NCBI GenBank assembly: GCA_036564135.1
Contig: DATCLC010000082.1
Span: 1-44,657, forward strand
Reading direction: 5' to 3'
Source: RSA11 sp036564135
GTDB lineage: Bacteria; Actinomycetota; Thermoleophilia; Solirubrobacterales; 70-9
Length of the DNA stretch: 44,657 bases
Shown: piece by piece, positions 28,995 to 37,259 of the stretch
How the letters are laid out: each line of letters starts with the position of its first letter
Position numbering within the stretch: the stretch's first letter is position 1
Made by a program: the position numbers and the translations under genes
Notes under the pieces: model-generated
Databases searched by the model: none
Seen by the model: only the letters and a program-made list of their open reading frames with translations
What the model was told of the DNA's origin: nothing

Positions 28995-31528
28995 TCCTCT
29001 CGGGCGTCGCGATACACCGCGTAGCTCGAGCTTTCCTCGAGCTTCGCCTGCACCGAGGATACGACCTCCAGGGTGCGGCCTTCACCCTCGCCGCCGAGCT
29101 GCACGACCCCGATCTCGTGCAGGACCCGCAGGCAGCGGGCGGCGAACTCAACGGCCCACGGCGCGCGCTCGTCGACCAGCGCGGCCCACCACTCCTCGGC
29201 CGGGAGCGCGCGGCCGCTGGCGCGCTCGCGCAGGCGCCGGTAGGCGGCGACGAGCGCGTCGCGGTCGGGATAGGTGAGCTTGAGCGCGCGTGCGGTGAGG
29301 CTCGCGTCGCGCGCCTCGGCGAGCACGTGCAGGAACCCCGAGCCGCCCTCGTCGGCCGCCGTCGCGAGCGCGGCGAGCTCGGCGCTCGGTGCGGGGTCCA
29401 CGACGACGACGTGGCGGAAGCGCGCCGCGAGGTCGGGGTGTAGTGCGAGCGCCCCCCAGTCGGCGAGCGCGACGCCCCCGCCGCCGGCGAGGCTGCGCGC
29501 GGCGGCGACCCCGACCTCGAGCGAGCCCCGCGCGGGCACCAGCGCGACGGAGCCGCCGCCGAAGCGCGCCGGCCGCGCTGCCCGCTCTACGAGCGCGCGC
29601 CGCCAGAGGGCGTCGGCGACGACCACGAGCACGGACTCGCCCGTGGACGCGAGCGCGGCGACGGTGGCGATGCCCGACGCCCGTCCGCGCTCGATCACCT
29701 CGCGCTCCCCGCCGCCCGGGGCGGCCGGGGGATCGGGCAGCTGGCCGCCGAGCGCCCACTCGGCGTCGAAGCGGCGCGCCCGCTCGGCGGCGCTGGGCGG
29801 GACGACCGACTTCGACGGAGCCTGCGCCTCGCCGTCGTCGACGAAGATGCTGCCGAGGACCACGCGGGGCTCGACCGCGCCGTTCCAGTGGTTGAGCTCG
29901 AGCGCGACCGAGAGGTCGATCGGGCCGCTCTCCGCGATCTTCGCGAGCGACCCGTTCACCCCGAATGCGACGCCCGCGGCGCGCGCCGACCCGCTCGCCA
30001 GCGAGAAGCGCGCGTGGCGCTCCCCCTCCCCCATCGGCCGCACGTCGCGGACCTCGGCGGAGGGCACGAGCAGCCGCACGGGCGGATTCCCCTTGCCGAA
30101 GGGGCCGAGCTGCGCGAGCTGGTCGGCCACGTCGAGGCCGAGGCTCTCTCCGCCCACGACGGCGTCGACGCGCTCCACCGGCGTCGGGTCGATCGCGGCG
30201 AGCGCCTCGGCGGACACCGCGCGGAAGCGCTCGCGGAACTCCTCGAGTCGCCCGGCGTCGACCTCAAGCCCGGCGGCCGCACGGTGGCCGCCGAACTTCC
30301 GCAGGAGGGGCGCGCACCCGTGCAGCGCGGCGAGCAGGTCGAACCCGGGGACGGCGCGGCCCGACCCCCTGCCGAGCCCTTCGCCGTCGAGCGCGATCAG
30401 GATCGCGGGCCGACGGTGGCGCTCGACGAGCCGGGAAGCGCAGATGCCCACCACGCCGGGGTGCCAGTCCCGGCCCCAGAGCACGATCGCGCCCTCGTCC
30501 ATGGCGGGCGAGAGCGCGGCGAGCTGGCGCTCGGCGTCGGCGACCACCGCGGCCTCCTGCTCGCGCCGGTCGAGGTTCGCCCGGTCGAGCTCCTGGGCGA
30601 TCTGCCCGGCGCGGAGCTCGTCCGCGGTCAGCAGGAGCTCGACCCCGGCGTCGGCCCGGTAGAGGCGGCCCGCTGCGTTGATGCGCGGGCCGAGCCGGAA
30701 GGCGAGATCGCCCTCGTCGAGCGTCTCCGGCACGACGCCCGCGACCGCCATCAGGGCGCGCAGCCCGGGGCGGCGACCTCGGCGCGCCTCGGCGAGACCG
30801 GCGCGCACGAGCGCGCGGTTCTCGCCCTTGAGCGGGACCATGTCAGCGACGGTCGCCAGCGCGACCAGGTCGAGGTCGAGCTCGGCGCGCTCCCTGCCCA
30901 GCAGCGCCTCGGCCAGCTTGTGGGCGACCCCGGCGCCGCAGAGGTCCGCGCACGGGTAGCCGCTCACCGTCGGGTGCAGGACCGGGCAGGCCGGCAGCTG
31001 GTCGCCGGGCTGGTGGTGATCGGTGACGATCGCGTCCACCCCCAGCTCGGCGGCCCGCGCGACCTCGGTCGCCGAGCCGACCCCGCAGTCGACGGTGATC
31101 AGCAGCCGCGTGCCCCGCGCGGCGAGCGTCTCGACCGTGCCGAGGCTGAGGCCGTAGCCCTCGGTGGCGCGGTCGGGAATGAACCAGTCGCAGTCGGCGC
31201 CCAGCTCGCGCAGCGCACCCACGAGGATCGCCGTCGAGCAGACGCCGTCAGCGTCGTAGTCGCCGTGGACGGTGATGCGCTCGCCCCGGTCAATCGCGGC
31301 GTGGACGCGCTCGACCGCGGCCCGCATGTCCGCGAACGCGAACGGGTCGTGGCGGTCCGCCGCCTCCAGGAACGCGCGCGCCTCCTCCACCGTTCGGTAG
31401 CCGCGCCGCACGAGCGTGACCGCGACCGGCTCGGCCACCCCGAGCTCGCGGACGAGCGTGAGCGCGTCGGCGTAGGAGAACGGCTCGAGCTCGAACCGGG
31501 CCGGTGAGTTGTCCAGCGCCACGCGCAC
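28955..31528 (-). CDS. recJ: Single-stranded-DNA-specific exonuclease RecJ
   Basis: A protein of about 857 residues of the DHH phosphoesterase family, degrading single-stranded DNA 5' to 3' in repair. Catalytic motifs are HGDYDADGV near residue 92, VDCGVGS, VTDHHQPG, GPRINAAGRL, and DHHA1 FGGHRAAAGL. The protein is longer than E. coli RecJ (577) because of a C-terminal domain of about 270 residues. That domain includes an inactive-looking helicase-like fold (STGESVLVVVADALWRR, VVVVDPAPS), often seen in actinobacterial RecJ. GTG 31528 is preferred over TTG 31537: the TTG falls on a TACCTT box lying 7 bases before this GTG. Confidence 0.93.
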   Translation of the reverse strand: MRVALDNSPARFELEPFSYADALTLVRELGVAEPVAVTLVRRGYRTVEEARAFLEAADRHDPFAFADMRAAVERVHAAIDRGERITVHGDYDADGVCSTAILVGALRELGADCDWFIPDRATEGYGLSLGTVETLAARGTRLLITVDCGVGSATEVARAAELGVDAIVTDHHQPGDQLPACPVLHPTVSGYPCADLCGAGVAHKLAEALLGRERAELDLDLVALATVADMVPLKGENRALVRAGLAEARRGRRPGLRALMAVAGVVPETLDEGDLAFRLGPRINAAGRLYRADAGVELLLTADELRAGQIAQELDRANLDRREQEAAVVADAERQLAALSPAMDEGAIVLWGRDWHPGVVGICASRLVERHRRPAILIALDGEGLGRGSGRAVPGFDLLAALHGCAPLLRKFGGHRAAAGLEVDAGRLEEFRERFRAVSAEALAAIDPTPVERVDAVVGGESLGLDVADQLAQLGPFGKGNPPVRLLVPSAEVRDVRPMGEGERHARFSLASGSARAAGVAFGVNGSLAKIAESGPIDLSVALELNHWNGAVEPRVVLGSIFVDDGEAQAPSKSVVPPSAAERARRFDAEWALGGQLPDPPAAPGGGEREVIERGRASGIATVAALASTGESVLVVVADALWRRALVERAARPARFGGGSVALVPARGSLEVGVAAARSLAGGGGVALADWGALALHPDLAARFRHVVVVDPAPSAELAALATAADEGGSGFLHVLAEARDASLTARALKLTYPDRDALVAAYRRLRERASGRALPAEEWWAALVDERAPWAVEFAARCLRVLHEIGVVQLGGEGEGRTLEVVSSVQAKLEESSSYAVYRDAREECLRYLSKGGKPS

Positions 31529-31535
31529 GCCCGCC

Positions 31536-31541
31536 AAGGTA
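31536..31541 (-). promoter_or_regulatory. Candidate -10 box of recJ (leaderless)
   Basis: TACCTT on the minus strand, 7 bases before GTG 31528. Confidence 0.4.
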
Positions 31542-31616
31542 TGGACGCCCCAGGACGGAACCCCGCGCGCGCCCGCCCGGGCGGCCTCTCAGCGGCACTG
31601 CGTCGTGCGGGCCTCG

Positions 31617-31886
31617 CTAGACCTCGATCTCTTCTTCGTGGCGGACGCCGTAGGCGTAGACGGCCGCGCAGCCCAACAGGCAGCCGGGCAGCGTGTAGAA
31701 GACGGTCGCCAGGCTCGTCTCGCCCAGGCTGAGGCCGAGGGCGGCCTGGAAGGCCGCGCCGGAGATCACGCCGCCCACCAGGGCGCCGAACAGCGCGCCG
31801 GCGATGCCGCCCCAGAAGCGGTCGGGGACAAGCACCGTGAAGTGCCAGATGGCAACCGCCGTCGTGATCCAGACCAAGACCGCCAT
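31617..31886 (-). CDS. Small membrane protein
   Basis: An 89-residue protein with about three hydrophobic segments (residues 1-20, 25-50 and 58-80) and a short acidic C-terminal tail (RHEEEIEV). Gly/Ala-rich helices (GGIAGALFGALVGGVISGAA) suggest tight packing. It sits 23 bp after secDF and before recJ on the same strand. Its place in a secretion operon invites comparison with YajC, but YajC has one helix and a basic tail, so it is not YajC. GGGAGGG lies about 12 bases before the ATG, a rather long spacing. Confidence 0.75.
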   Translation of the reverse strand: MAVLVWITTAVAIWHFTVLVPDRFWGGIAGALFGALVGGVISGAAFQAALGLSLGETSLATVFYTLPGCLLGCAAVYAYGVRHEEEIEV

Positions 31887-31909
31887 TCAGTCAGTCACCC
31901 TCCCGCTCG

Positions 31910-34855
31910 TTACCTCGGCCTGCCGTGCTTGCGCCGCCGCTTCCGCTGCTGGGCGCGCCGCCGCGCGGCGCGCTCAGCCGCCGCGCGCGAGGCGGGGCTC
32001 AGCCCGTCGGCGGGCTTGGCGCCCTCGTCCCGCGCGTCATCGGACTCGCCGCGCCCGCCGTCCGGCCTCTCGGCGCGCTCGACGACGCCCACGGCCGTGG
32101 CACCGGTCGCGGGCGCGGCCTCGCTCGCCGCGGCGGCGTCGCCGGATCCCTCGACCGCAGCCGCGCCGCGGCCCGCCGAAGCGCCCTCGTCGTCGACCTT
32201 GGCGACGACGTTGTCCTCCGGGAACACCGGGACGTAGCCCATTGCCTCCTCGATCTGGGCGCGGCGCACGCGGTAGGTGTGCTCGCGCTCCTTCCAGTGC
32301 GTGAGCACGGGCGTCGCGATGAAGATCGAGGAGTAGAAGCCCGAGGCGGTGCCGATCATCATCGCGAACGCGAAGTCGCGCAGGGTCTCGCCGCCGAAGA
32401 CGAGCAGCGAGGCGAGCACGAACACCGTTGAGAGGCCGGTGATGATCGTCCGGGTGAGGATCTCGCTCATCGACCGGTTCACGATCTGCGAGAAGGCGGC
32501 CCGCGGCATGCGCGGCACGTTTTCTCGGATTCGGTCGAAGACGATGATCGTGTCGTACATCGACAGGCCGAGGATGGTGAGCAGCGCGGCGACGGTCGCG
32601 CTCGTCACCTCCCGGTCCACGAGCGCGTACACGCCCATCGTCAGCAGGATGTCGTGGATGAGGGCGATCAGGACCGGCACGGCGTACTTCGCCTCGAACC
32701 GGATCGCCACGTAGATGCAGATCACGAGCAGCGCGAAGCCGATCGCCCATGCGGCGCTGCGGGCGATCTGCTCGCCGAAGGTCGGCCCGACGGTCGTCGA
32801 CTCGTAGGCCTCCTCGCCGCCCTCGGCGCCCGCCAGCCCGAAGGCCTCCTCGAGCGCCGGGCGTACTTCCGCGGCCTGGTCTGGGTCGAGCGGCGCCTGG
32901 ATCTGCACGCCGGTCTCGCCGAGGTCGTCGCCCTCGAGGAGCTGGATCTTGGCCGAGTCGATGCCCGGGATGCCGGCATCGATGAGCGCGTCGCGTACCT
33001 CCTCGACCGTCGCCTCCTCGGCGAGGCCGGCGGTGATGCGCGACCCGGACTCGAAATCGATGCCGAGGTTGAACTGCTTGGTCGCGAACGCGACGGCGCC
33101 GATCACAAGGATGACGCCGGACATCGTGAAGAACCACTTGCTGGCGCCGGTGAAGTCGAAGTTCCAGCGGACCCTCTGCTCCTCGCTGGCGCCGAGGAAG
33201 CGCGGCGAGCGCAGGAACTTGGAGCGGCCCAGCACGGCGAGGATCGCCTGGGTAAAGAGCACCGCGGTGAAGAGCGCGACGATCGTGCCGATGCCGAGCG
33301 TGAACGCGAAGCCCTTCACGCCCGCGGTCGCGAGCACGAACAAGATGAACGACGTGATCAGGATGATCACGTTCGCGTCGATGATCGTCGCGATCCCGCG
33401 CCGGTAACCGACCGAGATCGCCGAGAGCAGGGAGCGGCCCTTGCGCACCTCCTCCTTGATGCGCTCGAAGATGACGATGTTCGAGTCGGCGGCGACGCCG
33501 ATCGTGAGGATCGTGCCCGCGATGCCCGGCAGGGTCATCGTGATCGGAATGACCTTGATCAGCGCGAGGAAGTAGAGGGCGTAGACGAGGAGGCCGAGCC
33601 CCGCGACCACGCCCAGGAAGCGGTAGTAGACGATCAAAAACAGCAGGACGAGCACGAGGCCCACGAGGCCCGCGACCAGGCCCTCATCGAGCGCCTGCTG
33701 GCCGAGGGTCGCCGAGACCTGCGACTCGGAGATCAGCTGAAGCTTGACCGGCAGGGCGCCGATGCGCAGCACGGTGGCAAGGTCCTGCGCCTCCTTCAGC
33801 GAGCCCAGGCCGGAGATCTGCGCGCCCGTGCGCCCGTCGATGCCGCGCGGGTTCTCGCAGAAGTCGATGATCGGGCGCGACTGGATCTCGCCGTCGAGGA
33901 CGACCGCGAACGTGCCGGAGTACTGCGGGGCCAGGTCGGGCCGGCTGGAGCACAGCGTCGGGTCCGGCGCCTGGGACAGGCCGCGCAGCGCGATCCGCCT
34001 GGTCACCTCCTCGAACGCCCGGCGCCCCTCGTCGGTGAACTCGAACGTGACGATCGGCTGGTTGAACTGGTCGTAGTTCTGCTCCGGGTTGCGGATCTCG
34101 TCGCCGGAGAGCTCCGGGCGGTCGCGGAGCACGAACCAGCCGCGCGCCGACTCGGACTCGTCCACGTCCTCGGTCTCGGGATCGTCCTCGCTCGGCTCGG
34201 CGCGGACGACCACGGTCCCTTGCGGGACCTCCTTGACGACGGACCTCTCGGGCTGCTCGCCGTCCCACTCGAGGAACAGGTCCTCGCGACGCTCGGTCGG
34301 GCCCGCCAGCAGCTCGAGCGTCTGCCTGTCGAACAGGTAGAAGGTCGGGCCGTTCGTCGTGCAGAGGTCCTGGTAGCACTCGGGCTTGCGCTTGGACGCG
34401 GCCTGCACCGCGTCCCAGAGGCGCATGTAGGGCCGCGAGCCGGGGTTCTGGACGTCCCTGTCCCGCGGGACGACGTTCGGGACGTCCTCCTCGGGGCCAC
34501 CCTCGAAGTCGTAGAAGTAGAGCTGGGCGGTGTCGCCGACCTGCGCGATCGCGTCGTCGGCGTTATCGACGTTCGGCAGCGCCACGGAGATCTGGGTGCC
34601 GCCGACCTGCGCGATCTCGGGCTCGGCGACGCCGAACGCGTCGACGCGATCGCGGACGATCTCGATCGCCCGCTCCATGTCGTCCTCGTCGATCTCCGGG
34701 TTCTTCGGAGTCGGGATCGCCTCGTAGACCAGCTCGGTGCCGCCCTGCAGGTCGAGGCCGAGCACGGTCGGCTTGCTCGAGATCGCCCACGCCGACCCCG
34801 CCAGGAGCAGGAGGACGAGCGCGAGCACGATGGCGCTGAAGCGACGACTGCCCAT
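31910..34855 (-). CDS. secDF: Fused protein-export membrane protein SecDF
   Basis: A 981-residue fusion of SecD and SecF, the proton-driven partners of SecYEG. The SecD half has TM1 (residues about 7-25), the motif LGLDLQGGTELVYEA, a large P1 external domain (about 40-390), and TM2-6 with IAGTILTIGVAADSNIVIFE. The SecF half begins near 590, with FNLGIDFESGSRI, an external domain, and LLTILGLSMYDTIIVFDRIR. The last 110 residues are Ala/Gly/Glu-rich and end in a strongly basic run. Natural fusions are known but less common in Actinobacteria than separate secD and secF. No yajC is adjacent. The start is ATG 34855. Confidence 0.95.
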   Translation of the reverse strand: MGSRRFSAIVLALVLLLLAGSAWAISSKPTVLGLDLQGGTELVYEAIPTPKNPEIDEDDMERAIEIVRDRVDAFGVAEPEIAQVGGTQISVALPNVDNADDAIAQVGDTAQLYFYDFEGGPEEDVPNVVPRDRDVQNPGSRPYMRLWDAVQAASKRKPECYQDLCTTNGPTFYLFDRQTLELLAGPTERREDLFLEWDGEQPERSVVKEVPQGTVVVRAEPSEDDPETEDVDESESARGWFVLRDRPELSGDEIRNPEQNYDQFNQPIVTFEFTDEGRRAFEEVTRRIALRGLSQAPDPTLCSSRPDLAPQYSGTFAVVLDGEIQSRPIIDFCENPRGIDGRTGAQISGLGSLKEAQDLATVLRIGALPVKLQLISESQVSATLGQQALDEGLVAGLVGLVLVLLFLIVYYRFLGVVAGLGLLVYALYFLALIKVIPITMTLPGIAGTILTIGVAADSNIVIFERIKEEVRKGRSLLSAISVGYRRGIATIIDANVIILITSFILFVLATAGVKGFAFTLGIGTIVALFTAVLFTQAILAVLGRSKFLRSPRFLGASEEQRVRWNFDFTGASKWFFTMSGVILVIGAVAFATKQFNLGIDFESGSRITAGLAEEATVEEVRDALIDAGIPGIDSAKIQLLEGDDLGETGVQIQAPLDPDQAAEVRPALEEAFGLAGAEGGEEAYESTTVGPTFGEQIARSAAWAIGFALLVICIYVAIRFEAKYAVPVLIALIHDILLTMGVYALVDREVTSATVAALLTILGLSMYDTIIVFDRIRENVPRMPRAAFSQIVNRSMSEILTRTIITGLSTVFVLASLLVFGGETLRDFAFAMMIGTASGFYSSIFIATPVLTHWKEREHTYRVRRAQIEEAMGYVPVFPEDNVVAKVDDEGASAGRGAAAVEGSGDAAAASEAAPATGATAVGVVERAERPDGGRGESDDARDEGAKPADGLSPASRAAAERAARRRAQQRKRRRKHGRPR

Positions 34856-34910
34856 CCTGGTCTACCTCGCCCCCTCGGCGAGCGGCATCGCAAGGAGCAT
34901 CCGGCGCACC

Positions 34911-35396
34911 CTACTGCGGCGTGAGCACCAGGAGGAGTCCGCCATCGTCGTCATAGGCGGGAAAGACATCCGCGACCGCCTCCGCAGGCAGATCCCCCTC
35001 GGCGTGCACGGTCACCCGCTTGCCGAGCGACCGGACCCCCCACTCCAGGGTGGTCTCGATGGGATCGGTGACCCCGTCGCCGTCAATGTCAGCTTCCTCG
35101 CCCCCGTCGCCCTGGTCCTTCCACTCGAGGCCGAGGACCTCCTTGATCGGCCGGCCGATCACGTCCTCGTCCTTGAGCCCGGTGAGCTCGTAGCCGCCCC
35201 GGCCCACGTCAAGGACGCGGCCCTCCTTGTCGCACGTGAAGAAGGCGGCATCCGGCGCCGGGTAATAGTCATCGAGCAACTCGAACAGGAAGCCGAAGCC
35301 GCACTTCGAGCAGCCCTTGGGACGGTTCGAGAAGCCCGCGGTCCGCGAGTTGCTCAGCTCCCTGTTGCCACAACTTGGACAGATGAAGAAGGGCAC
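34911..35396 (-). CDS. Zinc-ribbon plus PAS domain protein
   Basis: A 161-residue soluble protein. The N-terminal zinc ribbon has ICPSCGN and KGCSKCG (residues 6-36). A PAS domain (about 40-105) contains AAFFTCDKEGRVLDVGRGGYELTGLKDEDVIGR. A low-complexity Asp-rich loop (about 108-118) and a final strand pair (VFPAYDDDGGLLLVLTP) follow. There is no kinase or output domain, so it must act through a partner. The ribbon could also bind iron or sense redox state. GTG 35396 is chosen because TAGGCT lies exactly 7 bases before it. It lies between secDF and a K+/H+ antiporter on the same strand. Confidence 0.82.
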   Translation of the reverse strand: MPFFICPSCGNRELSNSRTAGFSNRPKGCSKCGFGFLFELLDDYYPAPDAAFFTCDKEGRVLDVGRGGYELTGLKDEDVIGRPIKEVLGLEWKDQGDGGEEADIDGDGVTDPIETTLEWGVRSLGKRVTVHAEGDLPAEAVADVFPAYDDDGGLLLVLTPQ

Positions 35397-35403
35397 GCCC
35401 GAA

Positions 35404-35409
35404 AGCCTA
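35404..35409 (-). promoter_or_regulatory. Candidate -10 box of the zinc-ribbon/PAS gene (leaderless)
   Basis: TAGGCT on the minus strand, 7 bases before GTG 35396. Confidence 0.45.
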
Positions 35410-35434
35410 GCGATGGCGCACGCGGGGCCACCCG

Positions 35435-37225
35435 CTAACCGAACGTGTCGGCGGCGAGCGCCCCGACCACCGTCTGCAGCCAGGCCCGCTCGTCGCTCTC
35501 CGCGCCGCGGGCTCGCCGCCGCGCGTAGCTCGCCAGATCGTCGCGGGCGCCGACCATGACGATGGGGCCGACCACGGCGTAGCGCCCGTCCGCGAGCAGC
35601 ACGAGCGACCCCGGCTCGTCGCGACGGATCCGCAGGCGCGCGACGACGGGCTGGCCGAGCACCCGCTCCGGACGCGTGACCTCGCCCTCGACGACCTCCT
35701 CGGAGAGCGGCTTGAGCGTGAAGATCGGGGCCACGCCGCGCACCACGCGCGGCGGCCGCGGCGGTGGGCCGAGCGGCCCGCGGCGCCAGCGCTCCACGAG
35801 CTCCGCGAGCTCGGAGGAGGCCTCGCGGCGGACCAGGATGTGCAGGTGGTCGCCCGCCATCAGGCGCATCGACCCGCGTGGCGGCAGCGCGTTCCCGTCG
35901 CGCACGATCACGCTCACGATCGCCTCGCGCGGCAGGCCGAGGTCGCGCACGCGCGCGCCCGCCGCCGCGTGGTCGGCGCCGACCTCGTACTCGACCACCT
36001 CGGCCCCGAGGCGCCGCGAGGAGCCGACCTCCGCGATCGGATCGGGCAGCGGCGGCGCCTCCACCGTCAGCCCGAGGCGCCTGGCGAGCGGCTCGAACGT
36101 GGGCCCCTGCAAGAGCAGCGAGAAGACGACGGCGAAGAAAATGATGTTGAAGAAGTCGATGCTGTCCGGGATGCCGGCGATCACCGGGAAGGTGGCGAGC
36201 ACGACCGGCACCGCGCCGCGCAGGCCCGCCCATCCGACCAGGACACGCTCGCTCGCCGACAGCGGGCCGAACGCCGTCGTGATCGCCACCGCGAGGGGGC
36301 GCGCGACGAACGCCAGCACGAGCGCGAGCAGCGTGCCCTCGATCGCGACGTCGCCCAGGTGCGACGGGAAGACCAAGAGGCCGAGGGTGAAGAACATCGA
36401 GAGCTGCGCGAGCCAGGCCAGGCCCGTGTGGAAGGCGCTGATCGTGCGCTTCGCGGGGATCGGCGATGAGCCCAGCACGAGGCCCGTGGCGTACACGGCG
36501 AGGAAGCCGGAGCCCCCGAGCACGTCGGGGATGCCGAACGCGATCGCGGCGACCGCGAGCGACGCCACCGGGTAGAGGCCGATCGACGGCAGATCGACGC
36601 GCCTCAGGAGCCGCACCGCGAGCAGGCCGACCGCGACCCCGACCACGGCGCCCAGCCCGAGCTGTTTGACGAACAGCCAGAGCATGTCCACCGGCCCGTA
36701 GTCCGGCTGCTGGATCCACTCGATGAACCCGATCACCAACAGGATCGCGACCGGGTCGTTGCTCGCCGCCTCGCCCTCGAGCATGTGCTGGGTGCGGGCC
36801 GGGAGCGCTGAGCCGCGCATCACGGCGAACACTGCGGCGGCGTCCGTGGAGGCGATGATCCCGCCGAGCAACATGCCCTCGAGCGTCGGCAGGTCGAACA
36901 GCAGGACCGCCGCCGCGCCAGTGATCACGGCGGTGAGCAAGGTGCCGCCGACTGAGAGCAGCGCGGCCGTGCCCGCCACCGAGCGCAACGACTCCGCGTT
37001 CGTCGTCAGCCCGCCCTCGAAGATGATCAGCGCGAGCGCGACGATCCCCACGTCGCGGGCGAGCTCGTAGTCGTCGAAGTGCACGAGCCCTAACCCATCC
37101 GAGCCGATCGCCATCCCGATCGCGAGGAACAGAAGCAGCGCGGGCACGCGCAGGCGCCCGGCGAGCAGGGACGCCGCCAAAGCGAGCGTCGTCAGAAGCC
37201 CGGTGATGAGGATGATCTCGCCCAC
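35435..37225 (-). CDS. Potassium/proton antiporter (CvrA/NhaP2-like)
   Basis: A 596-residue CPA1-type antiporter. About twelve membrane segments fill residues 1-395, with the family motifs ALIIFEGGLTT, GGIIASTDAAAVFAV and the ion-binding LEGEAASNDPVAI (adjacent Asn-Asp). A cytoplasmic TrkA-C (RCK-C) domain follows at about 415-485 (VEYEVGADHAAAGARVRDL), then a further regulatory tail. This layout matches K+/H+ antiporters with subunit-like regulation by nucleotides. The GTG at 37225 lies 34 bp after the sulfatase stop, so the gene is probably read from the sulfatase promoter. Confidence 0.93.
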   Translation of the reverse strand: MGEIILITGLLTTLALAASLLAGRLRVPALLLFLAIGMAIGSDGLGLVHFDDYELARDVGIVALALIIFEGGLTTNAESLRSVAGTAALLSVGGTLLTAVITGAAAVLLFDLPTLEGMLLGGIIASTDAAAVFAVMRGSALPARTQHMLEGEAASNDPVAILLVIGFIEWIQQPDYGPVDMLWLFVKQLGLGAVVGVAVGLLAVRLLRRVDLPSIGLYPVASLAVAAIAFGIPDVLGGSGFLAVYATGLVLGSSPIPAKRTISAFHTGLAWLAQLSMFFTLGLLVFPSHLGDVAIEGTLLALVLAFVARPLAVAITTAFGPLSASERVLVGWAGLRGAVPVVLATFPVIAGIPDSIDFFNIIFFAVVFSLLLQGPTFEPLARRLGLTVEAPPLPDPIAEVGSSRRLGAEVVEYEVGADHAAAGARVRDLGLPREAIVSVIVRDGNALPPRGSMRLMAGDHLHILVRREASSELAELVERWRRGPLGPPPRPPRVVRGVAPIFTLKPLSEEVVEGEVTRPERVLGQPVVARLRIRRDEPGSLVLLADGRYAVVGPIVMVGARDDLASYARRRARGAESDERAWLQTVVGALAADTFG

Positions 37226-37259
37226 GGCCGCGCCCCCTCAGTCTCCCTGAGACCGGTCC

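Noticed and set aside
31617..31886. YajC, expected beside secDF
   Set aside because: The protein has about three membrane segments and an acidic tail, unlike the single-helix, basic-tailed YajC.
34911..36719. A single 602-residue reading frame covering the zinc-ribbon/PAS gene and part of the antiporter
   Set aside because: Only the last 161 residues look like protein. The upstream part overlaps the antiporter coding sequence in another frame and is Arg/Ala-rich noise.
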